In this document: one piece after another, positions 1-8,938 of the stretch
Numbering within the stretch: the first letter of the stretch is position 1
Layout of the letters: each line of letters starts with the position of its first letter
Assembly: GCA_046316615.1 (NCBI GenBank)
Contig: JBKDAN010000053.1
Location: forward strand, 62,001 to 126,000
From: BJHL01 sp040378885
Lineage (GTDB): Bacteria; Planctomycetota; Phycisphaerae; Phycisphaerales; UBA1924
Direction of reading: 5' to 3'
DNA: 64,000 bases
Position numbers and translations under genes: made by a program
Notes under the pieces: model-generated
Told to the model about the DNA's origin: nothing
Database searches by the model: none
What the model saw: the letters and a program-made list of their open reading frames with translations, nothing else

Positions 1-220
1 GGCACTGCGTGCGCTCGAGGAGAAGCAGGTCGGGCCACGCAAAAACGAGGCCGCACTCGGAGCAGGTGCCGGTGAGGGGGCAGGCGGCGTTTTCGGCTGC
101 GGGATCGGCGTGCCAGGAGGCGACGGCGCCTTGCTGGTCGTAGCCGCAGCGGGGGCATTCCGGAGAATGCGCGGGCGGTACGTCAGAGGGTGGTTTGGCG
201 AGGGCGGACATGGGAGTCAT
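1..220 (-). CDS. Zinc-ribbon membrane protein, N-terminal part only (cut by window edge)
   Basis: Reading the minus strand gives an N-terminus that starts MTPMSALAKPPSD and continues into CPRCGYDQQGAVASWH, an acidic stretch, then GTCSECGLVF. This is the same Cys4 zinc-ribbon module (CPRCGYD ... CSECG) found in the two complete paralogues at 4482-5486 and 5522-6529. Two in-frame ATG codons (220 and 211) could start it and no clear ribosome binding site decides between them. The C-terminal part, where the paralogues carry membrane segments, lies outside the window. Function is unknown; the paired CxxC knuckles suggest structural zinc. Confidence 0.72.
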   Translation of the reverse strand, partial: MTPMSALAKPPSDVPPAHSPECPRCGYDQQGAVASWHADPAAENAACPLTGTCSECGLVFAWPDLLLLERTQC

Positions 221-482
221 CTACCACACGGTGTAGGGGGCGGGTCGGAAATTCTCAGGAAGAGGCGGGAAAGTGGTGCTGCGGCGTGGTATTTACCCAA
301 CCAGAATCCGAAAATAGCGTGAGGGTGTCTTGACTTTGCGCGTTGGGCCGCCGTTTCAATACGTTGGGCGGTCTTGGACCTGTCCGTTGCGGCGGAATTG
401 CTTGCGGCGGGCGTGGCTCATGGCCGATGTGCGGACGGGACGCGTTTGCACATACCTATCTATACACGGAATCGAAGGATTT

Positions 483-3329
483 ATGGCCAAGCGAGCGGCT
501 GCGACCGGCACCAAGACAACCAGCACCAAGGGGAAAGCCGCGAAGCGGACGGCTGCCGAGGCCCCGTTTGACGCCGCAGTAGAAGCCAAGCCTGAGAAGG
601 CGGCGGGTGGCGGTGGTCGCGCGTCGAAGGGCCGGGGGAAGATGCAGGTGTTTGTGGCGGGGAGCGCGAAGGGGAAAGACCTGGTGATCGTGGAATCGCC
701 CAGCAAGGCGAAGACGATCAACAAGTACCTTGGCGCGAACTTTGTGGTGCTGGCGAGCATCGGGCACGTGCGAGACCTCCCCAGCAAGAACCCGAAGGGC
801 GTGAAGAGCCCCGTGCCGGGTGTGGATTTGGAGCATGACTTTGCGCCGACGTATGTGATCAGCGAGGGGAAGGATCGCGTGATCAGCGATCTGAAGCGGG
901 CGGCGAAGGAAGTGACGAGCACGGGCGGGAACGTGTGGTTTGCAACCGACTTGGATCGCGAAGGTGAAGCCATCGCGTGGCACCTCGCGCAGGAGCTGGG
1001 CATTCCGGCGAGCAGCGCAAAGCGCGTGATGTTCGCGGCGATTACGAAGGCAGAGATTGATCGGGCCTTCAGCAGTCCACATCCGATTGATGAGGACCGC
1101 GTGAACGCGCAGCAGGCGCGGCGCATCCTTGATCGCATCGTGGGGTATCAGGTGTCGCCGCTCTTGTGGAAGAAGGTGGCGCGTGGGCTTTCGGCTGGTC
1201 GCGTGCAGAGCGTGGCGACGCGGCTGGTTGTCGAGCGCGAGCGCGAGATTCGTGCGTTTGTGCCCGATGAATACTGGGAAGTTGAAGGGCTGTTCACGCC
1301 TGATGTCGCGAAGGCGATGGGGCTGGCGGAGCAGTTTGAGCGGTTTGTGGGGCAGCGCGATGAGAAGAACAACGGCCCGACGGTGCGTGCACAGAGCGCG
1401 TGGCTGAGCGAGCACGGCAGCTTCCGCGCGAAGCTGGTGGAAGTGGGCGGCGACAAGTTTGAGCTTGCAAGCGGCAAGACCGTGAAGATCGAGGATCTGA
1501 CGCCGCGCGCGGTCGAGATCGCGAAGCTGGCGGGGCTGACCAGCATCAAGACGAGCGTGCGCGAGGACGCGGACGGCAAGGGACCGGCGAAGTACATTCG
1601 TGGTGTGACGGGCAGCGTGAGCGCCAGCGCCAAGTACGCCGTGACCGGGATTGAGACCAAGCGCACGAGCGTGCGGCCTGCGCCGCCTTTCATCACGAGC
1701 ACGCTGCAGCAGTCGGCGAGCTCGCGCATGGGCTTTGGTGCGCAGCGCACGATGCGGGCGGCGCAGCAGTTGTATGAAGGTGTGGAGATTCCGGGCGAAG
1801 GGCCGGTGGGTCTCATCACGTACATGCGTACTGACAGCACGCACCTGTCGCGCGAGGCACTCGAGGCGGCGCGGAACTTCATTGAGAAGAACTACGGGCC
1901 CAAGTACCTGCCTGAGAAGCCCAACTTCTTTTCGAGCAGCAACAAGGATGCGCAGGAGGCGCACGAAGCGATTCGGCCGACGAATCCGGAGTACACGCCC
2001 GCTCGCGTGCGGCGTGCCTTGAGTGATGATCAGTTCCGGCTGTATTCGCTGATTTGGGAGCGATTCGTCGCGTGCCAGATGGTCAATGCGCAGTGGGACA
2101 ACACGGCCATCACGATCAAGGGCGGCGTGGATGCAACCAAGGCGTTGACATTCCGGGCGACGGGACGCGTGTTGGCGTTTGATGGCTTTTACAAGGCGAC
2201 GGGTGTGCCGCAGAGCGCGACGGAGCAGACGCTGCCGCCCCTGAAAGATGCACAGCCGGTTGCACCGATCGCGTTTGATGTGGACCAGAAGTTCACGAGT
2301 CCGCCCGCGCGATACACGGAAGCGAGCTTGATCAAGGTGCTGGAAGAGGAAGGCATTGGCCGACCCAGTACGTATGCGAGCATCATCACGACGATTCAGG
2401 ATCGCAACTATGTCGAGAAGCTCGAAGGGCGTCTGTACGCGACGGACCTGGGACAGGTGGTGACGGACAAGCTGATGGAAGGCTTCCCGGACATCATGGA
2501 CCTGGGGTACACGCGCGAGATGGAGACGCAACTGGACAAGGTGGAGGAAGAACACCTTGACTGGATCGACATGCTGCGGAAGTTCTACGGCTCTTTCAAG
2601 AAGAGTCTGGCGAACGCGGAAGACCGCATGAAGCATGCGAAGGCGGAGACGCAGCCTGCGCCGAAGGAATACGTGTGCCCGACGTGCGCCAAGGAAGGGC
2701 GTGGGAACGCCGTGGCGCTGGTGTATCGCTTTGGCAAGAACGGGCGATTCCTCAGTTGCAGCAAGTATCCCGAGTGCACGTACGCGAGTCCGGTGGATCG
2801 CGATGGCAAGCCGCGTCCGGCGGCGGAGACGGTTGACGTTGCGTGCATCAAGTGCGGCAGCGCGATGACCAAGCGCGTCGGCAAGTTCGGGCCGTTCCTG
2901 GGGTGCAGCCAGTACAACAACAAGGAAGCGCCGTGCGATGGGCTGTTGAACCTGGACAAGAAGGGTCGCGTGGAAGCGCCGAGCCCCAAGCCGCTGCTGA
3001 CGGATTTGCCTTGCCCCACGTGCGAGAGCCCGATGAATCTGCGCACGGGCGTGCGAGGACCGTGGCTTGGCTGCTCACGCTTTCCGAAGTGTCGCGGGCG
3101 CGGCAAGTGGAACGAAGTGCCAGAAGCCAAGCGCAAGGAACTGGAGAACGCGCTTGACAAGCAACTGAAGGCGAACCCGACGCCCATCGTGAAGACGATG
3201 AGCGGCGTGGCGCTGACGGATGCAAACGGCAAGCCGCTGGCGACTGCGCCGGTGGTGAAGACTGGCGCGGAAGCGGCCGCGGCGGGGCCGGAGACGTTTG
3301 AGACGGTGGCTGAAGAGATGGGCGTGTGA
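483..3329 (+). CDS. topA: DNA topoisomerase I (type IA)
   Basis: Type IA topoisomerase that relaxes negative supercoils through a 5'-phosphotyrosine intermediate. The 948-residue product has a Lys/Ala-rich N-terminal tail of about 60 residues, a TOPRIM domain from about residue 66 (KDLVIVESPSKAKTINKYLG), the DREGEAIAWHL acidic motif, and the active-site tyrosine in GLITYMRTDSTHLS (Tyr447). The C-terminus has three zinc-finger repeats with CPTC, CIKC and CPTC knuckles, each followed by a GRFLSCS/GPFLGCS-like hairpin, typical of full-length TopA. I place the start at the ATG at 483, behind GAAGGATTT, because the in-frame sequence upstream (from 330) does not look like protein. The basic tail is longer than in E. 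coli TopA. The gene stands alone, with a new ribosome binding site for the next gene 60 bp downstream. Confidence 0.97.
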   Translation: MAKRAAATGTKTTSTKGKAAKRTAAEAPFDAAVEAKPEKAAGGGGRASKGRGKMQVFVAGSAKGKDLVIVESPSKAKTINKYLGANFVVLASIGHVRDLPSKNPKGVKSPVPGVDLEHDFAPTYVISEGKDRVISDLKRAAKEVTSTGGNVWFATDLDREGEAIAWHLAQELGIPASSAKRVMFAAITKAEIDRAFSSPHPIDEDRVNAQQARRILDRIVGYQVSPLLWKKVARGLSAGRVQSVATRLVVEREREIRAFVPDEYWEVEGLFTPDVAKAMGLAEQFERFVGQRDEKNNGPTVRAQSAWLSEHGSFRAKLVEVGGDKFELASGKTVKIEDLTPRAVEIAKLAGLTSIKTSVREDADGKGPAKYIRGVTGSVSASAKYAVTGIETKRTSVRPAPPFITSTLQQSASSRMGFGAQRTMRAAQQLYEGVEIPGEGPVGLITYMRTDSTHLSREALEAARNFIEKNYGPKYLPEKPNFFSSSNKDAQEAHEAIRPTNPEYTPARVRRALSDDQFRLYSLIWERFVACQMVNAQWDNTAITIKGGVDATKALTFRATGRVLAFDGFYKATGVPQSATEQTLPPLKDAQPVAPIAFDVDQKFTSPPARYTEASLIKVLEEEGIGRPSTYASIITTIQDRNYVEKLEGRLYATDLGQVVTDKLMEGFPDIMDLGYTREMETQLDKVEEEHLDWIDMLRKFYGSFKKSLANAEDRMKHAKAETQPAPKEYVCPTCAKEGRGNAVALVYRFGKNGRFLSCSKYPECTYASPVDRDGKPRPAAETVDVACIKCGSAMTKRVGKFGPFLGCSQYNNKEAPCDGLLNLDKKGRVEAPSPKPLLTDLPCPTCESPMNLRTGVRGPWLGCSRFPKCRGRGKWNEVPEAKRKELENALDKQLKANPTPIVKTMSGVALTDANGKPLATAPVVKTGAEAAAAGPETFETVAEEMGV

Positions 3330-3400
3330 GGAAATCCGCCCCGGTGATGTTCCGCGCGCCGACGGTGAACTTGATCGCGTTGAGTTGAGTAGGAGGGGCT

Positions 3401-3928
3401 GTGGATGATCGCGCGGTCAAGCGGGTGTGGTGGAAGCGGCGATGGGTCGTGTGTGTCGCCCTGTTGGTTGCACTTGCGGTGGCGGGCGGGCTGTGGCTGG
3501 CCTCGGTGGTTCGCGATGCTCGCGCGTTCTACACGACAGTGCATGCGCGGCAGATTCACAGCGCGTTGATGTACTATGCATCACAGCACCAGGAACAGTT
3601 GCCCAGCGGCCCAGAGTGGCGACAGGCGTTTCTCAAGAGGTCGCCTCAATTGGAGGGACTTTTTCGATCCCCGATGGCGGACCGATTGCATGAGCAGTCG
3701 TACTGCATCGTGGAGGGGTGGACCGAGACGCTTGTTCACGAACGGAACATCAATCGCGACGAGCACATCTTGGTTTTCGAGAATCCTGCGTCAACTGACG
3801 CGCATGAGCTTGCAATCGTGACATGGAGCGGAGTCAGCTGGCGGCTTCCACGCGAGGTCGTGCTGCGACGACTTGCGGCGACACGAACCGGCGATGGCAA
3901 GCCGGTGACGTGGGAGGGTGCGCACTAA
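3401..3928 (+). CDS. Small membrane-anchored hypothetical protein, tandem copy 1
   Basis: A 175-residue protein starting at GTG 3401, behind a very good ribosome binding site (AGGAGGGG at 3391). It has a short basic N-terminus (KRVWWKRRW), one hydrophobic segment at about residues 15-35, and a soluble remainder that would face outside. The stop is two bases before the ATG of the next gene, which encodes a similar-size protein with the same plan: one membrane anchor, then a region like DARAFYTTVHARQIHSALMY, and a C-terminal LAIVTWSG segment. The two look like diverged tandem duplicates. The anchor followed by a helical stretch superficially resembles pseudopilins, but there is no prepilin peptidase cleavage motif. 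Function is unknown. Confidence 0.72.
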   Translation: MDDRAVKRVWWKRRWVVCVALLVALAVAGGLWLASVVRDARAFYTTVHARQIHSALMYYASQHQEQLPSGPEWRQAFLKRSPQLEGLFRSPMADRLHEQSYCIVEGWTETLVHERNINRDEHILVFENPASTDAHELAIVTWSGVSWRLPREVVLRRLAATRTGDGKPVTWEGAH

Positions 3929-3930
3929 AG

Positions 3931-4437
3931 ATGGAATCTACGCCGGCAACCATGCGATTGTCGCGTCGCATCATCATCCTCGCGGTGGTCGTGCTCGCGA
4001 TTGTCGGGCTGGTGTGGTGGGGTTTGCACACGGTGCGGCTGCGGGTCATGGATGCGTACTCGGTGATCCAATTGGAATCCGTGCGCGCGGCGTTGCTGCA
4101 GTATCAGGAACAGTTCGGCGGGATGCCTGGTGCGGTGATGGACGGAGGCGCGTGGCATGAGGTCATGGCTCGCGAGTGGCTTCTCAATCCAGAAATGCTT
4201 CGCCCGCCCCGTGCCAACGGCCAATGCGTTGTGTGCGTGGGCTATGTCGAAGGGCTTTCGGCGACAATCTTGCAAGAACGTGGTATTGACCCAGCAACAC
4301 AGTTATGGCTTTATGAGCTTCCCGAGTACGTCGACGGCGCGACGTTGGCGGTTGTGACGTTTGATGGACGGGCGCGGCTGGAGCCGCGGGCGGAGGTGGT
4401 GGCGTGGATTGAGCGGGTGCAAAACGCGGCAAAGTAG
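3931..4437 (+). CDS. Small membrane-anchored hypothetical protein, tandem copy 2
   Basis: A 168-residue protein whose ATG at 3931 follows the previous stop by two bases, so the two genes are probably co-translated. Residues about 12-33 (IIILAVVVLAIVGLVWWGL) form a single membrane anchor. The rest (DAYSVIQLESVRAALLQYQE, then LAVVTFDGRARLEPR near the end) aligns by eye with the upstream gene product, which suggests a tandem duplication. There is no recognisable enzymatic motif. An in-frame reading further upstream (from 3823) would overlap the previous gene and is not preferred. Function is unknown. Confidence 0.7.
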   Translation: MESTPATMRLSRRIIILAVVVLAIVGLVWWGLHTVRLRVMDAYSVIQLESVRAALLQYQEQFGGMPGAVMDGGAWHEVMAREWLLNPEMLRPPRANGQCVVCVGYVEGLSATILQERGIDPATQLWLYELPEYVDGATLAVVTFDGRARLEPRAEVVAWIERVQNAAK

Positions 4438-4481
4438 CAGATTTTCATGCCGGACTGTCGTGGGCTGAGCCTCTGTGTCGG

Positions 4482-5486
4482 ATGATTGGACGCGGGCGGT
4501 ATCTTGTGCATGTGAGTGAGCATCCTGCATGTCCGCGGTGCGGCTATGACCTGACGGGGCAGGTAGCGACGTGGCATGCACCGGGTACAGACGTGGAAGG
4601 AGCTTGCTGTCCGTGTGAGGGCACTTGCAGTGAGTGCGGGCTGCGCGTGGAGTGGCGGCTGGTGATGCGTCCGGAGTTGATCGCACGGGCGTGGTTTGTG
4701 GAGACGGAGCGACCGCCGCGAAAGCGGTGGAGTGCGTGGCGGACGGCGTGGCGTGCGCTGCGGCCGTGGTCGTTCTGGCGCGATGTGCGCATGGAGACGC
4801 CGTTTGATGCACGCAGATTGCGATGGTGGGCATTGTGCATACCGCTGTCGGTCTTCGGGCTGCTTTTCGCGCATTTGAGTCTGTTGGCGCTTATCTCGGC
4901 TATCAGAGAAGCCTTTCGGTTTCGGTACTTTTCATCGTTTGGCGTGAGCACGTGGATGCAAGCGATGACGATGCATTTCCGCGAGATGTTTGCCTATCTG
5001 GCTGATCAACTGATCAGCACACTTTCGCCCTTGGAAGGGCTGGCGTGGGTACCTGCACTGATCTGCGGAGTAGTTGTGCCGCCGCTGATGTTCATGGCCT
5101 TGCCCTTCACGCGGGCGGCCTCACGTGTGCGCGGGCGACACGTCGTCCGGGCGGCTGTGTACGGCCTCGCGCCGATCGCCGCGATCGCTGTGTGCGGCAT
5201 TGTGATCGGGGTGCTGCAAAGCGTTGTGACGTATTGGCCTTTGAGAGCCGCGATGGAGAGACTGCAACCACTGGAGAGTGGCTGGCATATCACAGGGCCG
5301 CGGCATCAGTCGTTGTGGATCGGCGTCATGCTCTGGCAGATGTTGTGGTGGGCGTACGCTTTCAGGATTGGCTTCCGCATGAACGACTGGCGGCAAGCGC
5401 TGGCGGCGGTGATGATTCCGACGTATCTGGTGCAGATCTGCGCGATGTATGTCAATCTCAGCTTCTCGATCGTGCCCAAGTGGTAA
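4482..5486 (+). CDS. Zinc-ribbon multi-pass membrane protein, paralogue 1
   Basis: A 334-residue protein with an N-terminal zinc ribbon (CPRCGYDLTGQVATWH, then GTCSECGLRVEWRLVMRPE) joined to about four or five hydrophobic segments: around WWALCIPLSVFGLLFAHLSL, LEGLAWVPALICGVVVPPLM, GLAPIAAIAVCGIVIGVL and LWIGVMLWQMLWWAYAFRIG. A C-terminal block RIGFRMNDW recurs in the next gene as KIGFRMKDW. A GTG at 4512 is an alternative start that would match the next paralogue better; neither start has a strong ribosome binding site. The family is recognisable from its three copies here, but its function is unknown to me. Confidence 0.75.
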   Translation: MIGRGRYLVHVSEHPACPRCGYDLTGQVATWHAPGTDVEGACCPCEGTCSECGLRVEWRLVMRPELIARAWFVETERPPRKRWSAWRTAWRALRPWSFWRDVRMETPFDARRLRWWALCIPLSVFGLLFAHLSLLALISAIREAFRFRYFSSFGVSTWMQAMTMHFREMFAYLADQLISTLSPLEGLAWVPALICGVVVPPLMFMALPFTRAASRVRGRHVVRAAVYGLAPIAAIAVCGIVIGVLQSVVTYWPLRAAMERLQPLESGWHITGPRHQSLWIGVMLWQMLWWAYAFRIGFRMNDWRQALAAVMIPTYLVQICAMYVNLSFSIVPKW

Positions 5487-5521
5487 GGTGCGCGACGCAG
5501 GCAAACCGAAGGGAGCAGTGT

Positions 5522-6529
5522 GTGGAAGGGGAGCATGTGCCGAGTTGTCCGCGGTGCGGGTATGACTTGCGAGGGCAGGTGGCGACATGGCACGTACACG
5601 GTGCGGGCGAGGAAGGCGCGACTTCGCCTTGCGAGGGAACCTGCAGCGAATGCGGGCTGACCGTTGAGTGGCGGCTGGTGATGCGTCCGGAGTTGGCGGC
5701 AGTGCCGTGGTTTGTGGAGACGGTGGCGCTGCGGAGGTGGCGATACACGAGCGTACCAACGTGGATTATGGCGTTTGTGCCCTGTATGTTTTGGAGTCGT
5801 GTGCGGTTGGAAGCACCGCGGCGCACGATGCCGCGACTTTGGTGGATGCTTGTCTGGTGGATTGTCGTGCCCGCAACCGGTTTACTTATCACGGCGATGA
5901 GCATTTCCGCAATCAATACGTACCAGCCAACGGCCGGGTGGGTGTGGAATGGGACGGCATGGATCCCGCCGCCACCCAAAGTCGTCACGTTTGTCGATGT
6001 CCTGGCTGCTTGGGAGGTTCAAGCGGGTTTGATGCTGCAACAGCCGCTTGAGACGCTGTTCGGGCTTGCACGAGAGTTTCTGCGGCGACCCGCCATGACC
6101 GGACTCGCCATTACGCTCGCCGGGTTTCCACTCATGATGCTCGCGCTGCCGTTCTCGCGAGCGCAGTCGAAGGTGCAGATGGGCCATGTCTGGCGGTCTG
6201 CGGCATATGCGATTGCACCCTTCGCACTTGCGGCGATGCTGCCGGGTGCGACATGGTTCGTGGCTGCGTGCTTTGCGGCAGCGAGCACGCCCTCGCCCAT
6301 ATGGCTGACGAACGCAAGTAACTGGACCTACAGATTCGTGATCGATGCTCGAGCTAGTGATCTCTCGTGGATCTTCATGGGAATGGGTGCTTGGTTTCTG
6401 GTCTGGTGGGGCTGCGCCTTCAAGATCGGCTTTCGCATGAAGGACTGGTGGGCGGTGCTTCCCGCGACGTTTGCGCCTGTAGCGATCGCGGCAGTGCTGG
6501 GGGCGGCATTGCTGCGGATGACGGCTTGA
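5522..6529 (+). CDS. Zinc-ribbon multi-pass membrane protein, paralogue 2
   Basis: A 335-residue paralogue of the preceding gene, starting at GTG 5522 behind AAGGGAG. The ribbon is CPRCGYDLRGQVATWH followed by GTCSECGLTVEWRLVMRPE, nearly identical to the neighbour, while the membrane region is more diverged. Hydrophobic segments include MLVWWIVVPATGLLITAMSI, LAITLAGFPLMMLALPFSRA and IFMGMGAWFLVWWGCAFKIG. Loss of similarity outside the ribbon and the FKIGFRMKDW block suggests the soluble head and this C-terminal loop are the constrained parts. It is likely co-oriented and co-expressed with the upstream copy (35-bp gap). Function is unknown. Confidence 0.76.
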   Translation: MEGEHVPSCPRCGYDLRGQVATWHVHGAGEEGATSPCEGTCSECGLTVEWRLVMRPELAAVPWFVETVALRRWRYTSVPTWIMAFVPCMFWSRVRLEAPRRTMPRLWWMLVWWIVVPATGLLITAMSISAINTYQPTAGWVWNGTAWIPPPPKVVTFVDVLAAWEVQAGLMLQQPLETLFGLAREFLRRPAMTGLAITLAGFPLMMLALPFSRAQSKVQMGHVWRSAAYAIAPFALAAMLPGATWFVAACFAAASTPSPIWLTNASNWTYRFVIDARASDLSWIFMGMGAWFLVWWGCAFKIGFRMKDWWAVLPATFAPVAIAAVLGAALLRMTA

Positions 6530-6618
6530 TCGTGTACGCACCACAGACCCGCCAAGAGCTTTCATGAGTGCGGGATTCTGCTGCACCAAAAGGGGCGTGC
6601 CCACGAATACAGTTGGCC

Positions 6619-7941
6619 ATGGCACACGACGCGATTACGGCGGGCACGATTTCGGAACTGCAGAAGGCGGACCCTGCGCTGGGCGAACTACTCAACCTTG
6701 AGGCGCAGCGGCAAGCGACGACGATTGAACTGATCGCGAGCGAGAACCATGTGTCCGCGCCGGTCATGCACGCCATGGGCACGTGCCTGACGAACAAGTA
6801 CGCGGAGGGCTATCCCGGTGCGCGGTACTACGGCGGGTGTGTACATCATGACGGCATCGAACGACTCGCAATTGAGCGGGCGTGCAAGCTGTTCAACTGC
6901 AAGTTCGCGAATGTGCAGCCGCACAGCGGCGCGACGGCCAATCAGGCGTTGTTCTTCGCGTATCTGAATCCGGGTGATGTGTTCGCGAGTCTGGTGCTGG
7001 CGGACGGCGGGCACTTGACGCACGGGCTCAAGATCAACATGAGCGGCAAGTGGTTTAACGCGGTGCACTATCCGCTGACGTATGACGCTGCGTCGAAGAA
7101 TCATGAGCAGATTGACTATGACGCGGTGGAGCGCGTGTGCTTGGAAGCCAAGCAGCAGCATGGCGACAAGTTCAAGCTGCTGATGTGCGGGTACAGCGCA
7201 TATCCGCGCGTGATTGACTTCGCGCGGTTCCGCGCCATCGCGGACAAGGTGGGCGTGATGCTGCATGCGGACATCGCGCACATTGCCGGGCTTGTCGCGA
7301 GCGGCGTGCATCCCTCGCCCTTCCCCCACTGCCATGTGGTGACGACGACGACTCACAAGACGCTGCGCGGGCCGCGTGGCGGGTTGTTCTTGACGAATGA
7401 TGAGGAATTGGCGAAGAAGTATGATCGCGCGTTGTTCCCTGGTATTCAGGGCGGGCCGCTCATGCATGTCATCGCGGCGAAGGCGGTCGCTTTCGGCGAA
7501 GCGCTGCGTCCGGAGTTCAAGACGTACAGCCAGCAGGTGGTGAAGAACGCACAAGCGCTCGCAACGGCGCTGCAAGCCAAGGGCTTCCGCATCACCAGCG
7601 GCGGCACCGACAACCACCTGATGCTGGTTGATTTGCGCGGCAAGAGCGCGGACCTGATTGGCGCAGAAGCCGAGAAGTGGCTTGAAGGCGCGGGGCTGAT
7701 CTGCAACAAGAACGGCATTCCGCAGGATCCGCGGCCGCCGAAGCAGACGAGCGGCATTCGTCTAGGCACGCCCGCGACGACGACGCGCGGGTTCAAGGAG
7801 CCGCAGATGCAGATGATCGCAGCGTTCATTGATCGCGTCCTGACGGCGGGCCTGCAAGGCGAAGCCGCGCTGGCGAGCGAGAGCGCGAAGGTGCGCGGGG
7901 AAGTGCGCGAGCTTTGTGAGAAGTTCCCGTTGCCGGCGTGA
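6619..7941 (+). CDS. glyA: Serine hydroxymethyltransferase
   Basis: PLP-dependent enzyme that interconverts serine and glycine while charging tetrahydrofolate with a one-carbon unit; cytoplasmic. The 440-residue protein carries the family blocks TIELIASENHVSAPVMHAMG, LTNKYAEGYPGARYYGG, and the PLP-lysine motif VVTTTTHKTLRGPRGG with the Schiff-base lysine at about residue 247. The end (GIRLGTPATTTRGFKE) is also canonical. I prefer the ATG at 6619; a GTG at 6568 in the same frame would add 17 residues with no family similarity. The N-terminus is still about 15 residues longer than typical GlyA. The stop is followed by a short TTCACCGCGGAGAGCGCGG repeat unit. Confidence 0.97.
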   Translation: MAHDAITAGTISELQKADPALGELLNLEAQRQATTIELIASENHVSAPVMHAMGTCLTNKYAEGYPGARYYGGCVHHDGIERLAIERACKLFNCKFANVQPHSGATANQALFFAYLNPGDVFASLVLADGGHLTHGLKINMSGKWFNAVHYPLTYDAASKNHEQIDYDAVERVCLEAKQQHGDKFKLLMCGYSAYPRVIDFARFRAIADKVGVMLHADIAHIAGLVASGVHPSPFPHCHVVTTTTHKTLRGPRGGLFLTNDEELAKKYDRALFPGIQGGPLMHVIAAKAVAFGEALRPEFKTYSQQVVKNAQALATALQAKGFRITSGGTDNHLMLVDLRGKSADLIGAEAEKWLEGAGLICNKNGIPQDPRPPKQTSGIRLGTPATTTRGFKEPQMQMIAAFIDRVLTAGLQGEAALASESAKVRGEVRELCEKFPLPA

Positions 7942-8015
7942 AGCAGGTTCACCGCGGAGAGCGCGGAGGGGATCATGTGCCAGCCGACTCGTGTCGTCGA
8001 TTGGTGACGATTTTG

Positions 8016-8822
8016 TCACTCGCGTGTGCGATCAGTGAGGGCGACTTTTTTGCCGCGCAAGCGCAGCCACAGATCCATCGCTGGGTTGATGGAGCCATCG
8101 CGCGGGGCGTCGCTCGCGAGTAGGTGTTCGAAAGCGGCAGCATCGCGAGCGCGGACGAGCTGCGCGAGAGCGTCGGCGTTAGATTGCATGACCTGGGTCA
8201 TGGCGCTGTGCCAGTGTGCGGTGCTGGGTGACGCGGGCGCGGGCACGTCGGACAAACGCGTGAAGACCTCGGGCTTTTGGTCGACCCAGAAGGCAAACTC
8301 GACAGCGAGGCTGACCACACGCACGTTGGCTGCGCGGGCGGCGATGGCGGCGGCGCCGGGTCGCAGGACTACCGGCTCGCGCGGGTCCATGAAGCGGCCT
8401 TGGGGGGTGATCCAGAGCGTGGCGCGCGGGTCGGTCGTGAAGCGATCAAGGACGTAGCTCGACATCGCGGGCAGGCTGCGGGCGTCGTCGGGATCGATGC
8501 CGAAGATGCCGAGCTTCTTCAGGATGCCGAACTTGGCAAGCTCGCGCGAGTCCATCGGTGCGCAGCCGGTGCGGAGGGGGCAGAGATGGTGGCCCAGCAT
8601 GAGGGCGACCAGCGGGTCCCACCAACTGCTGTGATTCATGACGACGATGGCGGGGCCGGCATGATCAGCCAGTGACGCGAGCACCTGGCGCGTGCCGGTG
8701 GCGACTCGGAAAGCGTGGAACTTGCTCGCGAACATGCGTCGCACGTACCACGCGAAGAAACGCACGAAGCGGGCGTCGTACGCACCTGGGACGACGGGGG
8801 ATGACTGAGCGGACGCGGACAT
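8016..8822 (-). CDS. PlsC-like 1-acyl-glycerol-phosphate acyltransferase family protein
   Basis: A 268-residue lysophospholipid acyltransferase-family protein, expected to move an acyl group onto a lysophospholipid or related acceptor at the membrane. The catalytic NHxxxxD motif is visible as VVMNHSSWWDP (about residues 61-71). A second block, TLWITPQGRFMDPREPVVLRPG, replaces the usual EGTRS motif, as seen in several divergent PlsC families. A short hydrophobic N-terminal region (FVRFFAWYVRRMF) could associate with the membrane. The ATG at 8822 is the only reasonable start. The gene runs against its neighbours glyA and purC, so it is probably monocistronic. Substrate is not inferable from sequence alone. 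Confidence 0.85.
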   Translation of the reverse strand: MSASAQSSPVVPGAYDARFVRFFAWYVRRMFASKFHAFRVATGTRQVLASLADHAGPAIVVMNHSSWWDPLVALMLGHHLCPLRTGCAPMDSRELAKFGILKKLGIFGIDPDDARSLPAMSSYVLDRFTTDPRATLWITPQGRFMDPREPVVLRPGAAAIAARAANVRVVSLAVEFAFWVDQKPEVFTRLSDVPAPASPSTAHWHSAMTQVMQSNADALAQLVRARDAAAFEHLLASDAPRDGSINPAMDLWLRLRGKKVALTDRTRE

Positions 8823-8938
8823 GGATAGGTGGTTTCGCTCGCTAGCAACGGGGCGATGCGGGACAGGGAACTGGCGAGTGTAACGATGTCGAACGCGAGC
8901 GGGTTTGCAAGCGGCGTGCGCCGCTTCTACGCTGGGGC

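Noticed and set aside
456..2636. A 726-codon frame on the minus strand opposite topA
   Set aside because: topA is certain, and this frame is Arg/His-rich with no family motifs.
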